Position numbers and translations under genes: made by a program
Shown here: positions 9,771 through 22,055 of the stretch, piece by piece
How the letters are laid out: every line of letters starts with the position of its first letter
Position numbering within the stretch: position 1 is the stretch's first letter
NCBI GenBank assembly: GCA_902778055.1
Contig: CACYWL010000019.1
Coordinates: 1-62,192, forward strand
Source: an uncultured Eubacteriales bacterium
Lineage (GTDB): Bacteria > Bacillota > Clostridia > Christensenellales > Aristaeellaceae
Direction of reading: 5' to 3'
DNA: 62,192 nucleotides
Notes under the pieces: generated by a model
What the model was told of the DNA's origin: nothing
Database searches by the model: none
Seen by the model: the letters and a program-made list of their open reading frames with translations, nothing else

Positions 9771-11033
9771 TCACTCCCAGTAGGCTTTCATCGCCCGGAT
9801 CAGGTAATCCAGATCCCTGGTTCCCGCGGTTTCACAGGCGGAATGCATCGCCAGCTGCGCCAGGCCGATATCCACCGTATTCAGGGAAACATGCGCGTTG
9901 CTGAGATTCCCGAGCGTGGAGCCGCCGGCCATATCCGACCGGTTGGAGAAATGCTGCACCGGGACTCCCGCCCTTTCGCACACCAGGGTGAACTCCGCGT
10001 CCGAGACCGCATCGGTCGTGTACTTCTGATTGGCGTTGTGCTTGATCACGACGCCCCGGTTCATGTAGGTCCGGTTCTGCCGGTCATATTTTTCGGGGTG
10101 ATTGGGGTGCACCGCGTGCGCGTTGTCCGCGGAAACCATGAATCCGCCCGCCATGGCGGCCCGGATTTCTCCGTCCGAGGCGCCCAGCGCAAACCCCGCC
10201 CTGGTCAGCGTGTCGTACAGGAAATTGGAGCTGGCGCCCTGCTTGGACAGAGAGCCGACCTCCTCGTTGTCAAAAACCGCACAGACGGAGACCGCGTCCC
10301 GCGCTTCGCTGTTCATGAAGGCCTTCATGCAGCCCCAGGCGCATTCCAGGTCATCGATTCTTCCGCAGGAGAAGAAGGCGTCCTCCGCCCCCCAGACGCT
10401 GCCGGGCTGCCGGCTGTACAGGAACAGGTCATGGGCCAGCACGGCCTCCGGGTTCACGCCCGCCGCGTCCGCCAACTCCCGCATCAGCTTTCCCGAGGCG
10501 TCCCCTTCCCCGTACAGGGGCATCAGGTCCACCTGCGGATTCCATTTATACCCCTCATTCACCTCCCGGTTGAAGTGAATCGGCTGATTGGGGATCAGAA
10601 CCGCGTCCCGGTCCAGGTTCACCAGGCGGGAGGAAATCTTCTCCCCTTCCCGGATCACCAGGCGGCCCGCAACGGAGAGCGGCCGGTCCAGCCAGGTCGA
10701 CATGATCATGCCGCCGTACTTCTCCACGTTCAGCCGGAGATAAGCGCCCTCCGCCAGATCCTCAAAGATCGGCTTGAGCTTGAAGGTCGGGGAATCGCTG
10801 TGGGCCGCGGCCATCCGGAAGGGGCCGAATCCGCTGCCCGGCACAGCAAAGGCGATGATGGCGGAATCATTCCGGGTCACATAATACTTTCCGCCCGCGT
10901 CCACCAGCCAGGGATCCTTTTCCCGAAGCTCCCGGAAGCCCGCGCGCCTCAGGTCTTCCTTCAGGTTCGCAACCGCGTGAAAGGCGGTCGGCGACTGTTC
11001 GACAAAGTTCAGAAACTGTTCGAGATGATCCAT
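9771..11033 (-). CDS. apeB: M18 family aspartyl aminopeptidase
   Basis: This 420-residue protein belongs to the dodecameric zinc aminopeptidase family M18, which removes N-terminal acidic residues from peptides in the cytoplasm. Visible metal and catalytic motifs are AAAHSDSP (His ligand), FDNEEVG (catalytic and ligand Glu), SADNAHAVHPNHPEKYD (Asp and His) and the C-terminal MHSACETAG with a ligand His. I chose the ATG at 11031-11033, where the residues MDHLEQF begin, because GGGAGGGAAGAAGG precedes it; the longer frame upstream crosses the atp terminator. It follows atpC in the same direction across a terminator, so it may depend on read-through or on an unseen promoter. Confidence 0.92.
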   Translation of the reverse strand: MDHLEQFLNFVEQSPTAFHAVANLKEDLRRAGFRELREKDPWLVDAGGKYYVTRNDSAIIAFAVPGSGFGPFRMAAAHSDSPTFKLKPIFEDLAEGAYLRLNVEKYGGMIMSTWLDRPLSVAGRLVIREGEKISSRLVNLDRDAVLIPNQPIHFNREVNEGYKWNPQVDLMPLYGEGDASGKLMRELADAAGVNPEAVLAHDLFLYSRQPGSVWGAEDAFFSCGRIDDLECAWGCMKAFMNSEARDAVSVCAVFDNEEVGSLSKQGASSNFLYDTLTRAGFALGASDGEIRAAMAGGFMVSADNAHAVHPNHPEKYDRQNRTYMNRGVVIKHNANQKYTTDAVSDAEFTLVCERAGVPVQHFSNRSDMAGGSTLGNLSNAHVSLNTVDIGLAQLAMHSACETAGTRDLDYLIRAMKAYWE

Positions 11034-11094
11034 CCTTCTTCCCTCCCCGAATTCGTTCTGCGGGGGCTCCGGCTCTTCCCTCCGGCGCCCCTGC

Positions 11095-11122
11095 AAAAAA
11101 AGGGAGCGGTTTCCGCGCTCCC
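11095..11122 (-). terminator. Intrinsic terminator of the atp operon
   Basis: On the minus strand a GGGAGCG/CGCTCCC stem (11102-11122) is followed by seven T (11095-11101), directly downstream of the atpC stop. Confidence 0.85.
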
Positions 11123-11129
11123 TGCAAAA

Positions 11130-13620
<2,491 letters not shown>

Positions 13621-13623
13621 CTC

Positions 13624-15113
<1,490 letters not shown>

Positions 15114-15117
<4 letters not shown>

Positions 15118-15644
15118 GCGTCCATCACTTCCTTTATTTCCTGCAGGCGGGTGCGGAGCGTCCCGTCCAGCACCCGTCCTTCCGTCTCCACGCGAACCCC
15201 GCCCAGCAGGGAGGGATCCACCTGACATTTCAGAATCATCTTTTTCCCGAAGCGCTTTTCGAGCTTGTCCCGAAGCGCCTGCTGCTCCTTGTCCGTAAGC
15301 GGTACGGCGCTCCAGACCTCCGCGTTGCTTTCTCCCCGGTGTTCCCGAACCTGGTCCCGGAAGGCGGCCATCATCCTTGGCAGCTCCCGCGCATGGCCGC
15401 GGAAAACCATCAGCTTCATCAGCGTCAGCATGGACAGCGGAATCCGGTCCCGCAGCGCAGCCTCCAGCGCGTTCATCCGCTCCTCGCGGGAGATCGCCGG
15501 ACTGGCCAGGAGCATCAGAAAGCCCGGGTTTTCAGCCAGGGTCTCCTCCGTAAGGGAAAGCGCGGAAAGGTATTCCTCCGTCCGGCCTTCCTCTTCCGAC
15601 AGGGCGTACAGCGCCTCGGCGTATTCTCTGCTCGTATGTGTCAT
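15114..15644 (-). CDS. atpH: F-type ATP synthase delta subunit
   Basis: This 176-residue protein is the F1 delta (OSCP-like) subunit, which binds the top of F1 to the b-subunit stator. It opens with [16 protein letters not shown], a typical delta start, contains the [22 protein letters not shown] helix pair, and ends with the small beta domain [26 protein letters not shown], of which the GG-RV--- and D-S/T---RL pattern is conserved. Its stop overlaps the atpA start (ATGA), and its start follows the atpF stop by three bases. Confidence 0.94.
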
Positions 15645-15647
15645 CTG

Positions 15648-16148
15648 TTATTCCCCATCCAGTTCCTGCAGGAAGGAGTCGATCAGCTCCCGGTGATCCT
15701 CCGGCTTCATTTCCCGCTCCAGCAGCTTTCCGGTCAGCTGGACAGAGACATCGGCGATCTCGCGCTTCATGTCCTTCTCCGCCTTCTTCCGCTCCAGCTG
15801 CGCGTCGGCCTCCGCCTGGCTGCGAATATCCCTTGCCTGCGCCCGGGCTTCATTCTCGATCTCGTTCCCCCGGCGCTCCGCTTCCCGGGCCGCCTCGGAA
15901 ATCATCTGATCCGCGGTCTGCTTCGCGGCCGCCATGGCGGCTTCGTAATTCAGCCGGTGCTCCTCTGCCCTGGCCTCCGCCTCGTCCGCGCGGGCATAGG
16001 CGGAATCAATGCTCTCCCGCCGGGTATCCAGCACCTTCTTCACCGGCTTGAAAAGGAATTTCTTCACAATCCAGGTCAGAATCGCCAGATTGGCAAAGGA
16101 AATCAGAATATCCCAGATATTGACCGAAATAATACTCAAAGACTGCAT
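15648..16148 (-). CDS. atpF: F-type ATP synthase subunit b
   Basis: This 166-residue stator subunit has one N-terminal TM helix (about 8-28, WDILISFANLAILTWIV), then KKFLFKPVKKVLDTRRE and a long charged, Ala-rich coiled coil to the C-terminus that would dimerise and reach delta. The ATG at 16146-16148 follows GGGGAGAAACGTAAC; the longer frame upstream is Gly/Arg/Ser-rich and unlike subunit b. There is only one b gene, so a homodimeric stalk is likely. About 114 bases separate it from atpE and hold no gene. Confidence 0.94.
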   Translation of the reverse strand: MQSLSIISVNIWDILISFANLAILTWIVKKFLFKPVKKVLDTRRESIDSAYARADEAEARAEEHRLNYEAAMAAAKQTADQMISEAAREAERRGNEIENEARAQARDIRSQAEADAQLERKKAEKDMKREIADVSVQLTGKLLEREMKPEDHRELIDSFLQELDGE

Positions 16149-16262
16149 GTTACGTTTCTCCCCCTGGCGGCTCCGAAGGCTCGGCCCGCCGGCTCCTCTC
16201 CCCGATGCGTCAGACCGCATGGATTCTGCCGCGCCGGGATCGGAGCCCTTCTCCGGTCCGGA

Positions 16263-16562
16263 TTACTTCAGGGCCAGCACGGTTTCCTTCAGCACGCCGC
16301 TGAAGATGCCGGGCGCCACAAAGATCAGCAGGATGCCGATGATCAGTCCGTAAAGACCGGTGGTCTCCGCGATGGCGCAGCCCATGATCATCGTGCTGGT
16401 CACATCGCCCTTCGCCTCAGGCTGGCGTCCGATCGCCTCACAGGCCGCGGCCACCGCCTGACCTTCGCCGATACCGGGGCCGATACCCGCGATCAGCGCA
16501 ATCCCGGCGCCCACGCCGCACAGTCCCAGCATAATTCCCATCGCCAGTGCTACCATGTCCAT
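16263..16562 (-). CDS. atpE: F-type ATP synthase subunit c with two-carboxylate Na+-type site
   Basis: This 99-residue protein is the rotor-ring subunit: two TM helices joined by the polar loop GRQPEAKGD. In helix 1 the sequence GIGPGIGEG puts Glu33 where Ilyobacter-type Na+ c-subunits have Gln32. In helix 2 the AIAETTGLYG motif gives Glu66, Thr67, Thr68 and Tyr71. This matches the Na+-binding set, and specifically the Fusobacterium nucleatum two-glutamate version (E32/E65, from memory of the published c-ring). The C-terminus is about ten residues longer than usual. Na+ as the coupling ion is inferred from these residues. Confidence 0.95.
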   Translation of the reverse strand: MDMVALAMGIMLGLCGVGAGIALIAGIGPGIGEGQAVAAACEAIGRQPEAKGDVTSTMIMGCAIAETTGLYGLIIGILLIFVAPGIFSGVLKETVLALK

Positions 16563-16622
16563 TTTTCTTTTCCTCCTGTCCGATTGGTCTAAGATGTTGC
16601 ATTGTTCTCCGAAGGATTATTC

Positions 16623-17543
16623 TCAGGCTCCCGCAGCCGCAACCCGCTGTTTGCGGGCCGCTTTTTTACGCTGTCTCTTTTCCCAGGCCTCCTGCGGGAA
16701 GGAGCCGGAAACGTTCAGCATCGTCAGCATCGCGAAAATGAACGCCTGCATCAGACCGCTGAAAACGTCGAAATAGATGCTCAGAATCGCCGGCAGGCCG
16801 ATGCCCAGCAGCGGAATCTCCCCGATCACGGGAAGCGCGCCCAGCAGCAGCCGGCTGAGTCCTTTCAGCGCCGTGGAGATCAGGGCCGAGATGACCGCCC
16901 CGCTCATCACATTCCCGTAATGACGGAAGGCCATGCTCACCGGCAGGGAAAACTCGCTGATGAAGTTCATCGGAGTGAACACCGGAATGGGCTCCATGAA
17001 GCCCTTCAGATAGTTCAGGATGCCGCCCTGCAGCTTCGTCCAGGTCACCAGGCAGAACACCAGGATCGCCCACCCGGCGGTCACGTTGACATCCCCCGTC
17101 GGCGCGAAAAGGCCGATCAGGCAGCTGAGGCTGGACAGAGCCGAAAGCCCCATGATGGCGGCGATCAGATATGAATATCCCGCGAACCGCTCCCCCATGT
17201 TGGCCTGAACCAGGCCCTCGCATTTTTCCACGATCCACTCGGCAATCAGCTGTCTCTTCGTCTCCGCCTTTTCCGTCAGCCCGTGGGTCAGGTACAGGCA
17301 GAGCCCCAGAAGCGTCAGCATGATCGCCCAGCTGTTGACCTGGGATTCGGAAATGATCAGCTCCTGTCCCGGCGCCGGCAGTCTCAGGAAAACCATGGCT
17401 CCGGAGATATCCACGCCTTCGCTCTCCGGCGTGAAGAGCACCTTCAGCACGATACAGCCGACGAGCGGCAGAATCATCAGCGCGATCAGCAGCCCGTCCG
17501 TCAGGCGAAAACGGGCATCCCTTCCGCGCTTTTGCTCAGTCAA
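16623..17543 (-). CDS. atpB: F-type ATP synthase subunit a, TTG start
   Basis: This 306-residue membrane protein forms the ion half-channels beside the c-ring. The essential Arg is seen in AFRHYGNVMSG (Arg207), and the late helix LPAILSIYFDVFSGLMQAFIF is typical of subunit a. No ATG gives a full first helix. The best start is a TTG at 17541-17543 that overlaps the atpI stop by 8 bases and follows a GGGGGG-rich stretch. This predicts low or coupled initiation. The basic C-terminal tail (KRQRKKAARKQR) is longer than usual. The stop is 60 bases before atpE. Confidence 0.92.
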   Translation of the reverse strand: MTEQKRGRDARFRLTDGLLIALMILPLVGCIVLKVLFTPESEGVDISGAMVFLRLPAPGQELIISESQVNSWAIMLTLLGLCLYLTHGLTEKAETKRQLIAEWIVEKCEGLVQANMGERFAGYSYLIAAIMGLSALSSLSCLIGLFAPTGDVNVTAGWAILVFCLVTWTKLQGGILNYLKGFMEPIPVFTPMNFISEFSLPVSMAFRHYGNVMSGAVISALISTALKGLSRLLLGALPVIGEIPLLGIGLPAILSIYFDVFSGLMQAFIFAMLTMLNVSGSFPQEAWEKRQRKKAARKQRVAAAGA

Positions 17544-17964
17544 GCAGGTCCCCCCCTTCGGTATTACCGGTCTCCGTCTTCCCGCGCCGCCGGTCCAGCA
17601 TCGGGCGGAAAGCAATGCCCACCCGGTAAAAGAGAAGCGGCAGCAGCGTCGCGTACACATTCGTGTGCAGCAGTCCCACCGCGAGGGCGCAGACCGCGGC
17701 CAGGCCAAGCAGCCGGGCCGTCATGGAGGAGCGCACCCGAAGGGCGATTTTTTCCTTCGGGCCTGAAGCGGCACGGGTCACCGTGATGCCCAGCAGCAGG
17801 AAGTTCGCGACAGCGGCGATCCCGCCGATCGCGTTGCCCGCCAGCACGCTGAGATCCCATTTCCCGAGCAGCAGAAAAACCGCCTCCATCAGAAGAGACA
17901 GAAGCAGCACCCAGGCCGCGATATAGGCCGTTTCCTTCCTGACCGTGGGATCCAGTCTGCTCAC
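17536..17964 (-). CDS. atpI: ATP synthase assembly-associated protein AtpI
   Basis: This 142-residue membrane protein with about four TM helices (near 12-35, 40-60, 80-100 and 103-120) is the first gene of the atp operon, the usual place of atpI. It contains the GNAIGGIAAVANFLLLG segment common in clostridial AtpI-like proteins. The family helps c-ring assembly or Mg2+ supply and is not conserved in detail, so the name rests on topology and position. The start is GTG at 17962-17964 behind GGAGGAGG. Its stop overlaps the atpB TTG start. Confidence 0.8.
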   Translation of the reverse strand: MSRLDPTVRKETAYIAAWVLLLSLLMEAVFLLLGKWDLSVLAGNAIGGIAAVANFLLLGITVTRAASGPKEKIALRVRSSMTARLLGLAAVCALAVGLLHTNVYATLLPLLFYRVGIAFRPMLDRRRGKTETGNTEGGDLLD

Positions 17965-17997
17965 TTCGGTCCTCCTCCCGTCAAAACGACGGCATAT

Positions 17998-18026
17998 ATT
18001 TTATCAAACGCCGCATCCTTTGGCAA
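17998..18026 (-). promoter_or_regulatory. Sigma-A type promoter of the atp operon
   Basis: On the minus strand TTGCCA (18021-18026), a 17-base spacer and TAAAAT (17998-18003) stand about 35 bases upstream of the atpI GTG. Confidence 0.72.
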
Positions 18027-18164
18027 GAAAAACATTACGGGCGGAAGTCCTGATCCGAATCGATGCCCGCGTGTCCGGAGGGATCCCTCCTTCAGGGCGC
18101 CTGCACAGGGCGTCGTGCATCTTCTTTCCGGGCCTTGCCGGCTGCGGAACACGCCCTCCGCGCA

Positions 18165-18191
18165 TAAAAAAGCGGGAGCCGAAGCTCCCGC
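18165..18191 (-). terminator. Intrinsic terminator of the secreted OB-like gene
   Basis: A perfect 8-base stem GCGGGAGC/GCTCCCGC with a four-base loop (18172-18191) is followed on the minus strand by six T, just past the stop at 18208. Confidence 0.85.
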
Positions 18192-18207
18192 AAATCATGT
18201 CCGGATC

Positions 18208-18915
18208 TTACTTCACCGTCAGGCTGGTCGCCTGGAGGTTGGCTCCCTCGTACCAGTACAGGAAGCCCTCGATATCGACGACATCGCCGACCTTCAGGCC
18301 TTCCACCGCCTTGTAGACGTCGGTGCTCTCATCCCGCAGATACTTCTCCACGCAGAAGTTGTAGCTCTGGCCGTCCACTTCCACACGGAAGTACAGGTCG
18401 TCGTTCTTCTCTTCGGGATTCTTGTAGTTGAAGGCCGTGCCGTCATCCTGGGCCACGACGGTCGCACCCTTGACAGCCACGAACTCGTTCATGTGGTTGA
18501 TCAGCTCGTCGGTGGCCAGCACCGCGGTCACATCGGTCGCTTCCGCGATCCAGGGCTCCGCTTCCACAAACTCAAAGGTCGCGCCGGAAGCGATTTCCAC
18601 TTCGCCGGCCCAGGAGGTCTTGTATCCGGTCACGCGGATCTTCTGTCCGGGCACCAGCTTCGCCGCATCCTCTTCCGAGCAGGCCATCTCATACACGAAG
18701 TAGGCGCCGTCCTCGCTCTGCAGATACACGGTCACCTTTCCGTCCCACCAGGACTGATGATCCTGCACATAGCTTTCGATCACCACCGCGTCGTCATCCG
18801 CCGCAGCGATGTATTCCTCGTGCGTCATAACCTTGGCTTCCTCCGCGGAGGCAGCACCCAGGCACAGCGCCATAACCATCAGCGCGGCCACGATCCAGAT
18901 CAGACTTTTCTTCAT
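18208..18915 (-). CDS. Secreted protein with two OB-fold-like halves, function unknown
   Basis: This 235-residue protein has a clear signal peptide (MKKSLIWIVAALMVM, cleavage after AASA). The mature part has two similar halves. Each starts with a T-HEEYIAA/INHMNEFVAVKG-type strand, passes through a Tyr/Phe-rich hairpin (YFVYEMACS and LYFRVEVDG) and ends in a V-G---V-GY/GF motif (KIRVTGYKTSW and VVDIEGFLYWYEG). This resembles secreted nucleic-acid-free OB folds seen next to nucleases or as stand-alone proteins, but I assign no function. The ATG at 18913-18915 follows GGAGATTCTACGGAA. It is monocistronic, with a good promoter and terminator, so it is probably well expressed. Confidence 0.8.
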   Translation of the reverse strand: MKKSLIWIVAALMVMALCLGAASAEEAKVMTHEEYIAAADDDAVVIESYVQDHQSWWDGKVTVYLQSEDGAYFVYEMACSEEDAAKLVPGQKIRVTGYKTSWAGEVEIASGATFEFVEAEPWIAEATDVTAVLATDELINHMNEFVAVKGATVVAQDDGTAFNYKNPEEKNDDLYFRVEVDGQSYNFCVEKYLRDESTDVYKAVEGLKVGDVVDIEGFLYWYEGANLQATSLTVK

Positions 18916-18963
18916 TTCCGTAGAATCTCCTTTCCGTTGTCCCACCCTCCGGCAGGCAGGAAT

Positions 18964-18992
18964 ATCTTACACCTCTCCATTGTTTTTTTCAA
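18964..18992 (-). promoter_or_regulatory. Sigma-A type promoter of the secreted OB-like gene
   Basis: On the minus strand TTGAAA (18987-18992), a 17-base spacer and TAAGAT (18964-18969) lie 48 bases upstream of the ATG. The same two hexamers occur at the NusG-paralogue promoter (25663-25691). Confidence 0.72.
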
Positions 18993-19097
18993 TCCTTTTT
19001 CCGGCTCCATTTTCCATCTGGACGGCTGTTCCCGCCTGTGATACACTCTGCCCTGCGCGTCCCTTCGCGCAAATCGGATGATCGGGTGGGCAAACAC

Positions 19098-20441
19098 ATG
19101 ATGCTGCAGGATCGGGTCTTTATGAAAAAGCTTTCGGGGCTGGCGCTGCCCATCGCGGCGCAGAGCCTGATGCTCTCAGCCGTCAGCGTGGCGGACACGC
19201 TGATGCTCGGCGGCGTGGAGCAAAACGCCATGGCGGCGGTTTCCCTGGCCTCGAAAATTCAGTTTGTCCAGAACATGATTCTGTCCTCCGTCGTGGCCGC
19301 CTTCGTCATTCTGGGCGCCCAGTACTGGGGAAAGCGGGACAGGGGCGCTGTCAGCCGGCTGTTTTCCTTTGCGCTGCTGCTCTGCTCACTGACCTCCGCC
19401 GCGGTCTTCACAGTCTGCGAGTTTTTCCCCGGCGCCGCCATGACGCTCTTCACCAACGACGCGGAGCTGAACCGCATCGCTTCCGATTATCTGCGTCTCG
19501 CCGCCTGGTCCTATCTGATCACCGGGTTTTCCCAGTGCTATCTCGGTCTGCTGAAAATCAGCGAGCATGCCCGGGACACCGCGCTGATCAGCACCTGTAC
19601 GGTGCTCCTGAACATCGCCCTGAACGCGGTCTTCATCTTCGGGCTGGCCGGGATGCCGCCCATGGGCGTGCGCGGAGCAGCCCTGGCCACGCTGGTCTCC
19701 CGGATCGCGGAGCTGATCTGGGCCGTGGCCCTGTCCTTCCGGGAAAACTATATTCGTCCGGATTACCGGCGTATTTTTGCGCTGGACCGCGCGCTGACGG
19801 GAGATTTTATCCGCTGCATGCTTCCGCTGCTGGGCGCCAGCCTGCTCTGGGGCATCGGGTACACGGCCTACAGCGCCTTCATGGGGCATATCGATCAGGA
19901 CGCGCCCGCCGCCAATTCCGTGGCCTCCTCCGTCATCGAGCTGGTCTGCTGCCTCTGCAACGGCCTGGCCAGCGGCGGCGGAATCATGGTGGGCAACGCC
20001 CTGGGTGCCGGGGATCTGGATACCGCCAGGCTCTACGGCACCCGTCTGGTAAAGATGTCCTTTGTTGTCGGCATCCTGACCTCGCTGCTGATGTTCGCCC
20101 TGACGCCGCTGGTGATGTCCGTCGTTCATCTGAGCGGAACCGCGGAGGCGTACCTTCACGGCATGATGATCGTCATGTCCGTCTATACCGTCGGCCGGGT
20201 GGTGAATACGATCACCATCAACGGCGTCTTCTCGGCGGGCGGGGATACGCTTTTTGACATGTATTCCCTGGCGGTGACGATGTGGGGCATTGCCCTTCCG
20301 CTGGCGGTTCTGGGAACCTTCGTTTTTCACTGGCCCGTCTGGATGGTCTATGCCTGCACCTGTCTGGACGAGGTGGGCAAGATTCCCTGGGTCATGCTCC
20401 ATTTCCGGAAGTACAAATGGCTCCGGAATCTGACCCGGTAA
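19098..20441 (+). CDS. MATE family multidrug/metabolite exporter
   Basis: This 447-residue protein has twelve predicted TM helices in two similar halves. It opens with LALPIAAQSLMLSAVSVADTLMLGG, the usual MATE start, and has the PMGVRGAALATLVSRIAEL segment at the end of the first half. MATE proteins export cationic drugs or metabolites using a Na+ or H+ gradient; a Na+ gradient would suit the atp genes here, but the substrate is unknown. I chose ATG at 19098 (a second ATG is at 19101) after GGGTGGG; a GTG at 19038 would add 20 unlikely residues. The gene converges on the sugar-type binding protein gene with only nine bases between stops. Confidence 0.92.
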   Translation: MMLQDRVFMKKLSGLALPIAAQSLMLSAVSVADTLMLGGVEQNAMAAVSLASKIQFVQNMILSSVVAAFVILGAQYWGKRDRGAVSRLFSFALLLCSLTSAAVFTVCEFFPGAAMTLFTNDAELNRIASDYLRLAAWSYLITGFSQCYLGLLKISEHARDTALISTCTVLLNIALNAVFIFGLAGMPPMGVRGAALATLVSRIAELIWAVALSFRENYIRPDYRRIFALDRALTGDFIRCMLPLLGASLLWGIGYTAYSAFMGHIDQDAPAANSVASSVIELVCCLCNGLASGGGIMVGNALGAGDLDTARLYGTRLVKMSFVVGILTSLLMFALTPLVMSVVHLSGTAEAYLHGMMIVMSVYTVGRVVNTITINGVFSAGGDTLFDMYSLAVTMWGIALPLAVLGTFVFHWPVWMVYACTCLDEVGKIPWVMLHFRKYKWLRNLTR

Positions 20442-20450
20442 TGCCTGCGG

Positions 20451-22055
20451 TCAGTTCCTTCCCCTTTTCTTTTTCCGGGCTTCCGTCAGGCGGTACGCGC
20501 CGATCAGGATCCAGATCCCGCAGATCGCTCCCAGCAGCACCAGGGATTCGGTGGGGATCTCCTCCTTTTTTTCCTCTGCCGCAGCCCCTCCGGCCGGCTG
20601 GATCTGATCCAGATGCCGGCGGCTGGTCAGCTCGCTGAACAGATTCTCCGCAAATTCATCATTCCAGGCGATCTTTCTCCGGGCCGCCTTCGCCGTCTCC
20701 TCAATCAGATCTCCCGCGGCCTGCCGGAGCTCGGCGCTGCCGTTGAACACCGGGGTGACGAAGGTGTTGCTCATGTTGCGCATCAGCAGCTCGCTGGCGT
20801 CGATCTTCACCTCATAGTGGGTGCTGTTGTCCTGCCCTTTTCCGGCAAGATACGCCTGATATTCGGGGCTCTCCTGTGCCTTCAGCGTAACGGGCAGATA
20901 GCCCTCCGTTCCGCTGTAGGCAATCTGAACCTCATTGGTCAGCATGTACTGCACAAAGAGCCAGCTGGCCAGCACCTGCTGCGAGTCCTTCTTGGAGAAG
21001 ACGCAGACGCTGGGGCCCTGGCTGATCATCTTCGGATGCTCCGGATCAAACTGCGGAATGGCGCGCACCGCCGTCCGGAAGGGCACCACCTGCTCCTTGT
21101 GAATATCCAGCAGCGGCGCGTCCGAACCCATCCAGGTCGCTCCGGCCGTGGAGTCGATCGCGAAAATGCACTGGCCGGCGTTCAGGAAGTTGCCCGGATA
21201 GCTGCTGATGCCGAAGGTGGAAAAGGCGCGGCTCTGGGCATGGGTATAGATTTCCGACAGCAGTTCCTTCGTGGTGTCGCTGAAGATCAGCACCTCGCCC
21301 GCCTCCGTGGAGTATCCGGCGTCCAGCTGCTTCAGCATGGAAATCATCATGTTGTCCGTGCTCTTGTAGATGCAGGGGATCATCGTCTTCTGCCCGTTCA
21401 GGACAAAGTTTCCCTCCGCGTCCTTCGCCATGGCCTTCTCGGAAACCTCCCAGACAAAATCCCAGGTCAGGATATCCGGCACCTCGTATCCGAGGGCCTC
21501 CACCAGATCCCGGTTGATGTAGGTCGCCTCCGTGGAACGCATGTAGGGCAGGGCATACTGCTTTCCGGCAATGACGCCCTCCGCCAGGAATTCCGGCACG
21601 ATTTCTTCCCTCGTGGGTCCGTCGAATTTCAGGCCGCTTCCCCCCAGGCCGTACAGCGGATCCGCCATCAGCTCGTCCAGCGGCACCACCACGTTGTTTC
21701 CCGTCAGATAGGTGGCGATATGGTCCGGATAGGAGATGCAGACGTTCGGCGTGGTGTCCGTGGAAATATTGGTCAGCACATCCCGGTAAATCTGATTGTA
21801 ATCCGTGTACAGCCGCATCGTGACCGTGATGTTGGGATACAGCTGCTGAAAGTCCGCGATGGCTTTCTTGTAGATCTCCGTCTGGGTCTGGTTGGTGTCA
21901 TTCTTCGCCCAGAAAACGATCTCCACCGGTCTGGTTTCATCAAAGCTTTCCGGGACGGCAAAGCTCTCCCGGCTGACCTGCCGGTGGCAGGAGGACAGCA
22001 GCAGCAGGGAGGCCAGCAGCAGGCAGAGCCATCCGATTCTTCGTCCGATTCTCAT
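20451..22055 (-). CDS. Sugar-type ABC solute-binding lipoprotein with extra C-terminal TM anchor
   Basis: This 534-residue protein has a lipoprotein signal peptide with lipobox LLSSC (Cys23) and a family-1 solute-binding fold (VEIVFWAKNDTN start, then WDFVWEVSEKAMAKD and FAIDSTAGATWMGSD). It captures a carbohydrate-like ligand outside the membrane for the coupled permeases. It is odd in having a second predicted membrane helix near the C-terminus (about 506-524, LVLLGAICGIWILIGAY) followed by a basic cytoplasmic-looking tail, so it may be anchored at both ends. It is last in the NusG-like/ATPase/permease operon, and its ATG overlaps the stop of the preceding permease (ATGA). The ligand cannot be read from sequence. 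Confidence 0.9.
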   Translation of the reverse strand: MRIGRRIGWLCLLLASLLLLSSCHRQVSRESFAVPESFDETRPVEIVFWAKNDTNQTQTEIYKKAIADFQQLYPNITVTMRLYTDYNQIYRDVLTNISTDTTPNVCISYPDHIATYLTGNNVVVPLDELMADPLYGLGGSGLKFDGPTREEIVPEFLAEGVIAGKQYALPYMRSTEATYINRDLVEALGYEVPDILTWDFVWEVSEKAMAKDAEGNFVLNGQKTMIPCIYKSTDNMMISMLKQLDAGYSTEAGEVLIFSDTTKELLSEIYTHAQSRAFSTFGISSYPGNFLNAGQCIFAIDSTAGATWMGSDAPLLDIHKEQVVPFRTAVRAIPQFDPEHPKMISQGPSVCVFSKKDSQQVLASWLFVQYMLTNEVQIAYSGTEGYLPVTLKAQESPEYQAYLAGKGQDNSTHYEVKIDASELLMRNMSNTFVTPVFNGSAELRQAAGDLIEETAKAARRKIAWNDEFAENLFSELTSRRHLDQIQPAGGAAAEEKKEEIPTESLVLLGAICGIWILIGAYRLTEARKKKRGRN

